Assembly (NCBI GenBank): GCA_015039365.1
Contig: WION01000190.1
Span: 1 to 62,500 of the forward strand
Direction of reading: 5' to 3'
DNA length: 62,500 nucleotides
Source: Amanita rubescens
Taxonomy: Eukaryota; Basidiomycota; Agaricomycetes; Agaricales; Amanitaceae
Within the stretch, counting starts at the first letter, position 1. Each line of letters opens with the position of its first letter. A model generated the notes under the pieces. That model was not told the DNA's origin and did not search any database. It worked only from the letters and a program-made list of their open reading frames with translations. This document shows positions 12,677 through 22,243 of this stretch, piece by piece. Made by a program: the position numbers and the translations under genes.

Positions 12677-13807
12677 TAGGCAATGGCACAGATACAGGTA
12701 ATCTGTACAGATTGCAGATAAGTACCCTTGACAGGACAGATACAGATACTGGTCAGAGGTATCTGTAATCTGTGACTATCTGTTAACCTCAAATCTCATG
12801 CTAAAAGCACAGAGATCACCCTAACTGCTAACTCTCTTCACATTTCCTAGCTTTGTTAGTAGGGTGCCTATATATGGCCTGGGTGACCTGAGCCTGGCTG
12901 TAGCTGCACAAGTGCATGCATGACAGAAGCATTGTTTTCTTGTTGAAGCTGTTAAGCTGAGGGATAGCTTCTCAAAGATCTACCAGCTGCACATCTTCCA
13001 GCATTGTTAGTTTTCCGAATCTTGAACCAAATTCCATGGTTCCACCACCAGAATTTTGCAAAAGTGTCTTAAGCTATGAATGATACAGCCAATCTCATGT
13101 GCATCATTTGCAAGGGAAGTGGTGGTGATCATGCCATAGTACACCATTCAAAATTCTTGTCTTCCAATAACTGCTGAAGATGAATCTCAGCTTTGTCATC
13201 TGGCTCAGTCTCAAGGTTAAAACCATTGATAGTGCTAACCATCTTCTCATCCTTGAGCTATCACAGATGGATGGCATTCATGCCATAGGTACTGATATAA
13301 TTTCTGTCCTTCTCCAGGATGTTAACAGGATGCCATGTGCAGTGGTCCTGGCCCAGACCCATGATTGACATAAGGGTTGTCATGGGTATAAATAACTACT
13401 TTATTATTCTGTCTGAAGGGTGTGAAACAGCAGGCTTTTCAGCTGTGGGCATCTTGTGCTTTCCCTAACCCATAGTTGGCTTTCAGTTAAGTCAACACAT
13501 GCACTTCCAGTATGTTTGAGCTTATGGTCATTGTAAGAAATGAAGATGTAGAAGCAGTGGCACATTTAGATGATGTGTAGGTTGAGATAGAGTTAACTAA
13601 ATACTGTCTGAACACTTAAACTACTACGACATAGCTTACTACTAGTCTAGGTACAAACTTGCTGAATGGCTATAAACCCTTGGGTAATCTGTGGATGTAT
13701 CTGTGGATTATCCATGGATTATCTGTGACTGCACAGATACTTACCCTTGAAGGGACAGATACAGATACAGTGGACAGTATCTGTAAAAGTATCTGCGCCA
13801 TTGCCTA
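12677..13807 (+). mobile_element. hAT-like non-autonomous element 2, copy a (1,131 bp)
   Basis: Terminal inverted repeats TAGGCAATGGC(A/G)CAGATAC at both ends; subterminal regions are rich in CAGATAC/GTATCTG motifs. A copy of exactly the same length lies in inverse orientation at 54426-55556, and the stretches compared look identical, including a 62-codon open frame (13180-13368 here). In contrast to copy b, the 8-bp flanks differ (TCTACCAG left, TAGTTCAT right), so this copy is not flanked by a target duplication. The right flank is a copia LTR, the left flank is an unrelated gag-like sequence. No transposase is encoded. Confidence 0.8.
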
Positions 13808-14141
13808 TAGTTCATATGATACGCTATGACTCACATATTGTCATATGATGAGTCAATATGACGATAGCTGTGTAATACAATACACACCTTATCATCCAAT
13901 AGGATAAGGTCCGTAGATAACATAGTTTACACTTATTTGTATCTCAGACAATATATAAGGAGGAACAATTCATCGTTCCCTCCTAACTTCTTACTCTCAT
14001 CTCCACATCTTATAGTTGAGCCTCAGCTCCTATAAAGTCCCCCACACACACTCCTACCTTCACAGTAAGTCGGTTCCTTACTCAGTCACATGCGCTGCGC
14101 TGCTGCGTTGGACTCCATGACGGGAGAAACCAACTTCATCA
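13808..14141 (+). repeat. copia-A 5' LTR, missing its first ~228 bp
   Basis: Matches the 3' LTR at 52778-53110 from TAG(T/A)TCATATGATACG to the end TTCATCA, at roughly 97% identity with a few substitutions and a small CA-repeat indel. The missing left part corresponds to the point where hAT-2a now sits. It contains the LTR promoter region with the TATA-like ATATATAAGGAGG. Confidence 0.85.
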
Positions 14142-14156
14142 GGTTATGGGCCCCGG
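14142..14156 (+). other. copia-A primer-binding site (half-tRNA type)
   Basis: Immediately after the 5' LTR comes GGTTATGGGCCCCGG. It closely resembles the primer-binding site of Drosophila copia, which pairs with the anticodon stem-loop of initiator tRNA-Met rather than with a tRNA 3' end. No such sequence follows the LTR at 53110, which supports calling that LTR the 3' one. Confidence 0.65.
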
Positions 14157-14258
14157 ACCAACAGCCTTTGGCTGGTCGGTCATGTTGTCTTCACACATGA
14201 ACGCTCAAGACCGCCGTTGTCGTTACAACGGTTTAAGGTAACAAAGGTATTAGTTCGG

Positions 14259-14745
14259 TGAAACAATAAAGAGAAGGCCGACGTGGAACAGTGTTCGGCC
14301 AAAGGGGCTACGGAGGTCTGACCGATGTGCTTAAGTGCGATAGAGTGCCGAGAGCGAAGGAGAAGGAACGGAACGGTGACCGAGTCACCGAGCGAGAAGG
14401 AGAACGGAAATCGGACGCAAGGGAACGAGAAAGAGAGCGGAAGTGAGACCGGCTGTATATTTGATGTCCAACTACTACAGACAATGCCGTATATATACTA
14501 CGAGGACATGAGGCTTACCTGCGACGAGCCTTCCTCCGAGTCCGTTGGTCCGTGCGCGTCTAGGTGCCCCGTTGCGTTCGAATATCGCTCAAGTTGCGGG
14601 AATGGCCCTGTCGGAATGTGGCCGAAGGTCGTTGGCGCGAAGGTTTGACTTCGGAAGCTTCCGTGATGCGTGATGTGATGCCGAGAATCGGAATGCGGTG
14701 CGCTTCGGTGTTCGGTTCCAACGTAGCCGGAACCGGCTCGTTACA
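14259..14745 (-). repeat. gypsy 3' LTR (487 bp)
   Basis: On the minus strand starts TGTAACGAGCCGG and ends ATTGTTTCA. A hairpin GGTTCC...GGAACC lies just inside the start. It is preceded (minus strand) by the polypurine-like tract AAAAGACCCCGGGAGG at 14746-14761. Confidence 0.9.
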
Positions 14746-14855
14746 CCTCCCGGGGTCTTTTAATACTGACCTCCTGGTCAGGTCCGAGGAGATAAGAGGG
14801 CGATAAGAGATAGAGGGGAGTGGAGGGTGGGTTCTTCTCTTCCTCTTCTACAATC

Positions 14856-16046
14856 ATGTCGGCCGTATCCGCAGGCGGTGGGAGCAGTGTCACGAAGCTG
14901 ATAGCGCGCAAGCTGGACAAGCACATCGAGGCGTTTGGCGAGCAGTTGCTGGATGTGCCAGAGGGGGAAGTAAACTTGAGCAATGAGGGGGATGTCCGGA
15001 AATGGCTAGAGCTGGCGAAGAACGACGTGGTGAGTAAGGGGTACGTTGTCGTTGGCGGAAACTAATCGTGTCCAGGAGAAGATCCGGACGTATAGCCGGG
15101 AGCTTGCAGATGCGGGGTCAACGACAAAGCTTGTTTCAGTCATCACGGATGGCCTCGTCCAGTACGATAAGCTCGGCGTCGGTCTACGAGAACTTAGTAC
15201 AACGGTGAACCTGGCAAGGTCCTCCTCCGGGGCGAGTTTGCGTCCAGAGGACTCTGCGAGCCATATCAGTTCCGGTTCGGTTGCGCGAAGTAGCGTCCTA
15301 GAAAGGTCGTCGCATGCGGGTGCGCCTGCTGGCCGTCAAACTGTCCCAGAAGTGCCAGTCGTCGATTTCAAGAGACCTGCACCGAGGCCTCGTACTACAC
15401 GTAGTAAGGTCGCTCCGGCTGTCGGTTCAGAGTTGATTTCCCTTCAACAGGTACGTTGGTGATGGACTATGTCGCGGTCCCTCAGCTGATGCCCGAATCG
15501 CAGCGCTGCGAAACTTGCGTAAGGCTGAATAAGGCCTGTGTCTTCTCCGGTGACCATACGGCATGCGATCTCTGTCGAGCGAAGAAGGTAAGGTGCGCCA
15601 TGCCTGGTGCGGATGCTCCTGTCGTGCGATCCTCAAGCGTCGCGTCGTCGGCTGCTAAGAGCATTCCGTCGTCCTTGGCGCGAGGTGTAGGCGCACTTGG
15701 GGTATCGGGCTCGTCGGTGAAGACGCCGTCTCGGTTGGATAAACGGAAGATCGAGGTTGGGAGTAGTCCGGAGGAGCAACCTCCGCGTAGGCGTAGCAAG
15801 ACGGATCTGAAGGAGGCCGGTGACGTGGAGACGGGTTCTGAAGGCGGTTCGGGAGCGGGTAAGACGAAGGCGGGCTATGAGGATCGTATCGGCAGGCTGG
15901 AGAGGAAGCTGACGAGATTCCAGGACCTTTACAAGCGGTCGGTGGAGGACCTGCAGGCAGACATGAAGGAGCTAAGGGAGGAGATGGCCGAGGAGGTTCC
16001 TCAGGCGAAGAGCAAGGGCAAGGGCAAGGGCAAGGGCAAGGCGTAG
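14856..16046 (+). CDS. Antisense spliced gene in gypsy element: Zn2Cys6-cluster, coiled-coil protein
   Basis: Three exons (14856-15029, 15076-15450, 15504-16046) with GT-AG introns of 46 and 53 nt join into one frame of 363 codons. Intron 1 has a branch-point-like ACTAAT. I prefer the ATG at 14856; the frame opens slightly earlier without an ATG. Residues 185-214 follow C-x2-C-x6-C-x8-C-x2-C-x6-C, the fungal Zn2Cys6 (Gal4-type) pattern, with basic residues RAKKVR between the last two cysteines. A predicted coiled coil (from YEDRIGRLERKLTRFQDL, about residues 297-335) follows, then a KGKGKGKGKA tail. The middle is Ser/Pro/Arg-rich. It converges tail-to-tail with pol and lies wholly inside the young retrotransposon. 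The likely role, a nuclear DNA-binding accessory protein of the element, is inference. Confidence 0.75.
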
Positions 16047-16156
16047 GATTCGGAGGACTCGGGTTCGGTGCTCGTCGCGGGCTCCTGTAATAAGAAGTGA
16101 TTAAACGAATGTACCTGTACTTTGTAGCGAAAACTATATGCATATCCTCGGAGCAT

Positions 16157-19100
16157 TCAGAGTTCAGACTCGGGTAGGTCATCGACCTCCGTTAGTGCCT
16201 CATTAATGAAACCATCACCATCGCCGTCAGCGAGGGAGGCTTCGTCGGGCGAGTCGTGTGTCATCGTATAAAGCTCCTCATCGGATCTATTAAGTAATTG
16301 TGAAAGCCGCTCACCCGGTGCAATACTGCGTGATCGGTAAGGAATTAAACGTTTGGCTGCGTACCGTAACTTAGAAAGGGTTCCATCGGTCTCGGCGAGT
16401 ATATACGATCCTCCTTGGGTTTTCCGGATAACGACCATCGGTCCGAGGTACCGGGGTTTTGTTTTACGATCGAGTTCCATATCGATCTTGTTATTACGGA
16501 CGAGGACTAAATCTCCCTTCTTGAAGCGGAAGTTCTTGATCGTATGCTGGAAGCGCTGCTCAAGCTTGCGAACGGCGTTAAGCCGGGACTTGTAGACTTT
16601 GTCGCGGATGATTTTGAGATCGGCCGGACGTTTCTGTAGCTGTCGGGCACGGTGGGCAAGCAAGTCCTGTCTCGAGAGCTCGGATGTGATCGGCGGGCAG
16701 AGGTAAGTGGCTTCCGAGATGTCGAGGGGCAGTGTCGGCTCGGTTCCGTGGGCGATGAAGTATGGACTGTAACCGGTGGATGGGTGTATCGTAATGCGCT
16801 CGGCCCAGAATACGGATGGCGCGACTTGGCTCCACTTCTCGGGTTTGCCGTCAGCTGCTTTGATGAGAGATTCTCGGACGTCAAAATGTCGGCGTTCGAC
16901 GATGCCATTGGCCTGTGAGTTGTACGGGGATATTCGGATGTGGTTGATACCGTATCGGTGGCGGAGGACTTCTAGAGCAGCTACATATGGCGTTCCGTTG
17001 TCGGTGACAATGACTTCTATGGCTCCGTGGCGGCAGAGAATATCTTCGAATATGAACTTGGCGATAGCTGTTGCGTTTTCGGAGCGGAGCATTTTGTATT
17101 CGGGCCATGCGGAGAGAGAGCATCTTGCTTGCGTGATGTAGGTAAATCCGCCGGATGCTGGCATCTTCATGGTGTCCATGTGTACGATTCGGAAGAGACC
17201 TCCGGGCTCTGGAACAGTCGGCGGAATGTGTAGGCGTTGGGCGTTTCGGATCTGGCAGTTATGACACGTTCGGACGTACCACTTAACGTCGTAGTCAAGG
17301 GAGGACCACCAGAAACGGTCTCGGATACGAGCGCGAGTCGCGAAGATGCCTTTGTGTCCGGTGTCATCGTGTGCTTCCTGTATGATCTGTAGTCGCTTTG
17401 AGTCGTTGAGGATGACGAGCTTGTGTCGGCGGTGATCGTCTCGGTACCAGAGTCGGTCGCCTTGAATAAAGAATCGCTTGGCCTTGTTGAGCCATTGTCG
17501 GAATCGATCGGCTGACATGTCGGGCGGCCGTTGCGGGTTCTTGAGGTAGGCTTCAATCCTGAGTATGTCGGCGTCTCGGGCTAGCTGTTTTTCGGATCGG
17601 GAGAATATGTCGGGGCCGTCAGTTCCGGTGGCGTAGCATGCGGCGGTGAGGTGCGGCTTGAAAGTCCAGTTGGCGGCCTCGATACAGAATGCGTTAGCTT
17701 CGTCAATCCAGTCGTCCGGGTCGGAGTCGTCTGGAGGCTCGTCCTCTTCGGATGCTCGGCGCCTAGATAATCCGTCGGCGGGAGTGTGCTTCTTTGCGGA
17801 GACGTGGCGAAGTTTGAAGTCAAAGAGGAGAATTCCTGCTATCCATCTGTTAATCGTGTTATTCGGCTGGATATCCGGGTTATTGATCATTCCTTTAATA
17901 TACTTAGCGTCCACCTCAACTACAAGATTTTTGACGCCGATGATGAATATCCGGGTAGCCTTAAGTGCGCGGAAGAGTCCGTAAAGCTCGAGTTTGGCCT
18001 GGGAGTATCGTTGTTCTCGCTCGTTGAAGGTAATAGATCCATAGCGGTTCGGATAGCGCTTTTTGTCGGGACCGATCTGCGATAGCCAGTATCCGACAGC
18101 GTACCAGGATGAGTCGACGGCTAGGATAACCTCGAGAAGTGATTCGTAGTCGATGCCTCGGATGGCGCTGCAATTGATAGCGATGAGCTTGAGGTTCTCG
18201 AAGGCGGCGATATGGTGACCAATAAATTCGAACTCGACGCCCTTCCGTAGGAGTTCTGAGAGTGAGCGAGCGTGTTCGGCGTAGTCTTTGACGTAGATGC
18301 GGATGGTGCCCATAGTTCCTAGAAAACCTCTAACTTCGGTGATAGATTCGGGGATAGGCCAGTTCCTGATCTTTTCGATTCGTGAGTCGTCCGGAAGGCG
18401 TCCTTCGTAAGTGCATTTGTGTCCGACGATGATAGCTTCTGGAATACAGAAAAATGACTTCTTTCCGGAAAAGGTACCGCCGGCGTGTTTGACGCGTTGG
18501 ATAACTCGGTTAATGTTCTGGATGTGTTCCCATACGAAGCGTCGGATGCCAGAATTTTCGGGGATGGTCTCGAAGGTTCCGTCGGGGAGCTCGTAGCGGG
18601 TTTTCGGTCCTTTACAGGGGCAGTCGTCGACGAAGGGTTTGGTGACATGCGGAATTTCATCTTGAAGGATATAGGTGAGGTCGCCGTGCTGGATCTGCAT
18701 CGAGTTGGTGTATCCCATCGGAATAGACGTGAGGCGGAAGGTACCGAGAGGCGTTTGGAAGGTCGTAAGGTCTCGGGATTCGGTGGCAAGGCAGCGCTGG
18801 TCAAAACCGACGAATAGATCAAAGGTAGCGTAACATGAGTACCCACCAAATGACTCGGCGAGTAGTTCTACGTTCGGCGGCTGTCCAGAGTCTTTGATAG
18901 TGACGGCGTTAAGCGGCTGTAGGTCGTGGACGATGCGCAATGATTTCCCGTCTTTCTTGTAAACGCAGAACCAGCGGGACCGATAGGATGAGCTGGACGG
19001 CTCGTAGACTCCGGAAGCGATTTTGTCTTTGATGATGCGTACGATCTTGTTGTATTTGCCAGGCGGAATCGGCATGTTCTTTAGCGTCCAGGGCACGTGT

Positions 19101-19837
19101 TCAATGGTCGGAATCACCACGGGGTCGAAGTAGTCGTCGGAGAACTTCCCTTTCTCTGCTTCGGTCCATGCGAAGCCTTCTTCGTGTATGCGGATCAGAT
19201 GGTGGATGAGCTTTTCTTCTTCGGCGGTTAAGAATCCAGTGGGGTTGATATTTTGTGCCTGCATTCGTTCTTCGGTGTATCGGGTTCCTGGGGTAAAGTC
19301 CGGTGGCTGTGTCGGAAGGGTAGGGAGATCGGCGAGGGGATCGGATGGTATGCGGCGGATAATTCGGAATTTCTCGGGTAGCGTGGTAGCGACTGGCTTA
19401 ATTCGGTTGGCGACTTTCTTATATGCTAGTGTTTCGGCGGCGGGGACAAAATTAAATTCGAGCTCTGTAGTACTGATATGTCCGTTGTAAGGTAAGAGTA
19501 TATTACCGATCATTCTGGGCGCGGTCAACATGTCCAAGAAATGCTCCTCCGACAAGTGGTATGGGTTGTCTCCCTTTCCAACTGTGTAAACGGTCGGCGC
19601 GTCGGTAGTTTCGGGCGTTGGTGTAGTGGCATCGGGGTCAGCGGAATTAGCGATCGTCGGTTGATTAAAGATGGTTGTAGGTGTGATATCGTGTATGTGC
19701 GGCGTAGTTGTATGTACGTTTGGCAGTTCTTCATTATTGACATGTTTGGTGGGCGACTGCGGATTCCGAGCGTCTCGTCTCCGTGTGGGCGATTCATCGA
19801 CAATTAAAAACCTGTTTTGATGGTATGTGCTCCGCAT
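16157..19837 (-). CDS. pol: gypsy Pol: reverse transcriptase, RNase H, integrase
   Basis: 1,226 codons. Reverse transcriptase spans about residues 230-500, with RIVHDLQPLNAVT and the catalytic box PFVDD near residue 400 (FVDD instead of YxDD). RNase H follows at about 560-700 (AVDSSWYAVGYWLSQ, VVEVDAKYIKG, HVSAKKHTPADGLSR). Integrase has the zinc-binding H-x4-H...C-x2-C region near 820-850 and the D,D-35-E core with HMDTMK near 886, VTDNGTP near 943 and NGIVERRHFD near 979. The C-terminus contains the GPMVVIRKTQGGSYILAE stretch typical of the integrase SH3-like tail; no chromodomain was recognised. It overlaps gag by 34 nt in the -1 frame. No internal stop, so it may be functional. Confidence 0.92.
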   Translation of the reverse strand: MRSTYHQNRFLIVDESPTRRRDARNPQSPTKHVNNEELPNVHTTTPHIHDITPTTIFNQPTIANSADPDATTPTPETTDAPTVYTVGKGDNPYHLSEEHFLDMLTAPRMIGNILLPYNGHISTTELEFNFVPAAETLAYKKVANRIKPVATTLPEKFRIIRRIPSDPLADLPTLPTQPPDFTPGTRYTEERMQAQNINPTGFLTAEEEKLIHHLIRIHEEGFAWTEAEKGKFSDDYFDPVVIPTIEHVPWTLKNMPIPPGKYNKIVRIIKDKIASGVYEPSSSSYRSRWFCVYKKDGKSLRIVHDLQPLNAVTIKDSGQPPNVELLAESFGGYSCYATFDLFVGFDQRCLATESRDLTTFQTPLGTFRLTSIPMGYTNSMQIQHGDLTYILQDEIPHVTKPFVDDCPCKGPKTRYELPDGTFETIPENSGIRRFVWEHIQNINRVIQRVKHAGGTFSGKKSFFCIPEAIIVGHKCTYEGRLPDDSRIEKIRNWPIPESITEVRGFLGTMGTIRIYVKDYAEHARSLSELLRKGVEFEFIGHHIAAFENLKLIAINCSAIRGIDYESLLEVILAVDSSWYAVGYWLSQIGPDKKRYPNRYGSITFNEREQRYSQAKLELYGLFRALKATRIFIIGVKNLVVEVDAKYIKGMINNPDIQPNNTINRWIAGILLFDFKLRHVSAKKHTPADGLSRRRASEEDEPPDDSDPDDWIDEANAFCIEAANWTFKPHLTAACYATGTDGPDIFSRSEKQLARDADILRIEAYLKNPQRPPDMSADRFRQWLNKAKRFFIQGDRLWYRDDHRRHKLVILNDSKRLQIIQEAHDDTGHKGIFATRARIRDRFWWSSLDYDVKWYVRTCHNCQIRNAQRLHIPPTVPEPGGLFRIVHMDTMKMPASGGFTYITQARCSLSAWPEYKMLRSENATAIAKFIFEDILCRHGAIEVIVTDNGTPYVAALEVLRHRYGINHIRISPYNSQANGIVERRHFDVRESLIKAADGKPEKWSQVAPSVFWAERITIHPSTGYSPYFIAHGTEPTLPLDISEATYLCPPITSELSRQDLLAHRARQLQKRPADLKIIRDKVYKSRLNAVRKLEQRFQHTIKNFRFKKGDLVLVRNNKIDMELDRKTKPRYLGPMVVIRKTQGGSYILAETDGTLSKLRYAAKRLIPYRSRSIAPGERLSQLLNRSDEELYTMTHDSPDEASLADGDGDGFINEALTEVDDLPESEL

Positions 19838-19838
19838 G
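19804..19838 (-). promoter_or_regulatory. Gag-pol overlap with slippery T5 tract
   Basis: The gag frame ends ACA GGT TTT TAA; pol is open in the -1 frame through the same bases. A run of five T (19806-19810, minus strand) abuts the gag stop, so a single-base backward slip on TTT would fuse gag to pol at its last codon. Reinitiation at the pol ATG (19837) is the alternative. Confidence 0.45.
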
Positions 19839-21960
19839 TGCTGCGGGACGATCTCGGGCGTGTGACAAGGACGGCGGAGGTTTTAGATTCGGGGCAGGTG
19901 ATCGTGATGTCCTGGTTGCCATTGGGGTAGTCGCGGGTGACGGCGGAGAGCAGGGTGAAGAATGGGCGGCCGAGTAAAACTTCGTAAGGTGCGTCTTCCA
20001 CGATGTATGCTTGGACTTGGACCGGTAATCCGCCAATAGTCAGGGTGAGGTTTTCGGTGATGCCAAGGGTCCAGTTCGATGTGCCGTTAGCGGTTTCCAT
20101 CATGATGCGCCTAGAAGCGGAATAGCCGGAGCCTGTGCGTTCCCATTTGTCCTTCCTGATGACGATTATCTGAGAGCCGTTGTCGACGATGCATTCGCAT
20201 TTGACGGATCCGCTGAAAGTACCGTCTACGACTCGGAGGGTCTCGATAGGCTTAGTAGTGGCCATGAGAACATCGATCGGATCGTCTTCCGGGGGCTCGG
20301 TTTCAGTGGCGGAGACCTCATTGCTAGATGCGGATTCAACGCGTTTGGCGGTAACCAATTGACGTAAGTCTTTTTGGACGGCCGGGGATATTGCAATGAG
20401 GTCCTTAGCGGCTAGGGTCACGGGTAGGCTGAGAAGATGGTCTATGATTCGCTGGGCGGCGGTTGTGTCATCGATCGGCGAGCGGAACTTGAAAGCGGGT
20501 GTATCTTTTTCTTTTCCTTTGGACGTGGAAGCGACGGGCGGTGTCGTGGGCTGTGGCGGAGCGGGGGTCTGCTTGGATCGGGGCATAGCGGTAGAGTTTT
20601 TCTTTTGTTCGGCTGCAAATGTTTCGGCGTGGTCGGAGATCTCCAGTAGGTTAGCGGAGGCTACGCGTGGCTGCGGCGTGTTCGGCTGTGGATTGTCCTG
20701 AAGCCATTTATCAACACGTTCTTTGAACCATCGTCCGTGCATTCGGTATTTATCCATATTCGGTTCCTCGCCATTCAGGAGCTGTATGCGGCCATCAACT
20801 AGCCTGATCTTGCCTTGTCTGACGTATTCGTCCCTGACTCGGCACCAAGGAGTTCGGTGCTCTGAATCTCCACAGAAAACGCATCCGTTGAAGAGTCGTT
20901 GGGCGAAAGTTTCTGCTGCCTGTGCGGTCGGAGCGGCGGTTGGATAGGAAGGGGCAACTGGCGCAGGCGCGGGTGCAGGCGTGGGAGGCGTGGTAGCTGC
21001 AAGGAGTGCTATCGCAGGTCTGGAGCTGATAACGAATTGTGCGGCGCTGTTCATTTCCTTTAGATCGTAGCCGTCGTCGGGTCTGACGTCCGGGCACTTG
21101 ATCGTGAGCCGAGTGGTAATATCGGGTCTGATGTCGGAAGCGAACGCTGACATGTACATAATGCTTGCCTTGCGGCCGGTCATGCGGTGTTTGGTTATGA
21201 GGTACTGAGCAGTGCCGGAGAACTCCCTGTGGTATTCGGCTAGAGTAGTCTCGGAGGTAATGGTCTGGGATGAGTAGCGATCGGTGATGGTACGCAATGC
21301 TGCAATGGTGTGGCGTCGATCGGGCTGTGCCTCGGGGTAGATCTCGCGGATCGCTTTCTTAAAGTCGTCCCAAGCTTTTGGTTCCGCTAGCGCGTCCCTG
21401 GTGGCTGTCCAAGTTTCGGAGGATTTCTCGTCTGTGTAATAGATCGCCCATTTAACAAGCTCGGCGTCTCCGGAGCGTTCTCGATCTTCGCAAGTCATCT
21501 CGATGTCCTCGAGGTAGCGTTCAAGACCGCTTGCGGCACCCTGAAAACGGGGTGCCTCTTTGCTAGTCCGGATAGGCATACGGGTCGGGGTAGCCATGTT
21601 GCTTTTGGTAGGAGGAGGTGAGGGAGAACGAGATGGTGTAGGCGGAGGCGGTGTAGGGGTAGGCGAGGTAGGACGGGATGCAGGACGAGGTGAGGCAGGA
21701 CGCGGTGAGGCAGGACGGGTTGGCTCAGGGGTAAGCGGATCAGGTATCGGTGTCAAGGGCGAGAGCGGTGGCAAGTTCGGAAATAGACTAAAAGCAGTGG
21801 GCACGTGCTGTGAATGAGCCGGTTGAAGCGATTTCGGAGTCGAGGTGCCAAGGAGTGAAGGAGACTGCGGTGCAAGGAGTGCGGATAGGTCTAGAAACGA
21901 GGAAAGGTCGGCAGGTGTTGGATCTCTGATCGGTAGGGGAAATGTTCCCGGAAGGTGCAA
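19804..21960 (-). CDS. gag: gypsy Gag with CCHC knuckle and aspartic protease
   Basis: 718 codons as listed. The first ATG in good context is at 21597 (MATPTRMPIRTSKEAP). The frame is open without an ATG upstream as far as a TAG near 22218, and this upstream part is Pro/Ser-rich. A retroviral-type capsid region (about residues 125-310, with TLAEYHREFSGTAQYL) precedes a zinc knuckle C-x2-C-x4-H-x4-C near residue 360. The aspartic protease active site reads VDNGSQI near residue 590 (DNG instead of DSG/DTG), with the second conserved motif LLGRPFF downstream. Gag ends by overlapping pol. The true initiation site is uncertain: possibly non-AUG, possibly an internal ATG, or translation of a spliced transcript. 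Confidence 0.88.
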   Translation of the reverse strand: MHLPGTFPLPIRDPTPADLSSFLDLSALLAPQSPSLLGTSTPKSLQPAHSQHVPTAFSLFPNLPPLSPLTPIPDPLTPEPTRPASPRPASPRPASRPTSPTPTPPPPTPSRSPSPPPTKSNMATPTRMPIRTSKEAPRFQGAASGLERYLEDIEMTCEDRERSGDAELVKWAIYYTDEKSSETWTATRDALAEPKAWDDFKKAIREIYPEAQPDRRHTIAALRTITDRYSSQTITSETTLAEYHREFSGTAQYLITKHRMTGRKASIMYMSAFASDIRPDITTRLTIKCPDVRPDDGYDLKEMNSAAQFVISSRPAIALLAATTPPTPAPAPAPVAPSYPTAAPTAQAAETFAQRLFNGCVFCGDSEHRTPWCRVRDEYVRQGKIRLVDGRIQLLNGEEPNMDKYRMHGRWFKERVDKWLQDNPQPNTPQPRVASANLLEISDHAETFAAEQKKNSTAMPRSKQTPAPPQPTTPPVASTSKGKEKDTPAFKFRSPIDDTTAAQRIIDHLLSLPVTLAAKDLIAISPAVQKDLRQLVTAKRVESASSNEVSATETEPPEDDPIDVLMATTKPIETLRVVDGTFSGSVKCECIVDNGSQIIVIRKDKWERTGSGYSASRRIMMETANGTSNWTLGITENLTLTIGGLPVQVQAYIVEDAPYEVLLGRPFFTLLSAVTRDYPNGNQDITITCPESKTSAVLVTRPRSSRSTCGAHTIKTGF

Positions 21961-22223
21961 GTCTTCGTCGGCTGAACTAGTAGAGAGATCGGATGACGGA
22001 GGATCTGTCGGTGGTTCGGGCTGAGGCTGTTTAGGAGCAGGGGGTGGAGGCTGAGGAGTAGTCGGCTTCCGAGAAGACCAAGGAACGTGTGGTCGGCTGG
22101 ATGGTCCTGGCTGAGGTTCGGCGGGCCTAGCTCGGCGTGGACCTAACTGAGATGGAAACTTTTCCGATGCCTTCTGCGCTGCAGGACGGTGAGGACGAAT
22201 GGCTGGGGCACAGACCTAAGAGC

Positions 22224-22241
22224 CCCTCGCGGTGGGCTCCA
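22224..22241 (-). other. gypsy primer-binding site
   Basis: Two bases after the 5' LTR (minus strand) comes TGGAGCCCACCGCGAGGG. It begins TGG as expected for pairing with a tRNA 3' CCA end. The first 13 bases are shared with the short LTR element at 23172. The tRNA cannot be named from the sequence alone. Confidence 0.7.
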
Positions 22242-22243
22242 GT

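Noticed and set aside
13180..13368. 62-codon frame in hAT-2 (also 54865-55053) as a mini-transposase
   Set aside because: Too short, no RNase H-like or zinc-finger motif; its identity in the two copies only reflects their recent common origin.
14325..14648. 107-codon open frame, repeated identically at 22310-22633
   Set aside because: It lies inside the two gypsy LTRs, antisense to the element, and is duplicated only because the LTRs are. No domain or start context supports it as a gene.
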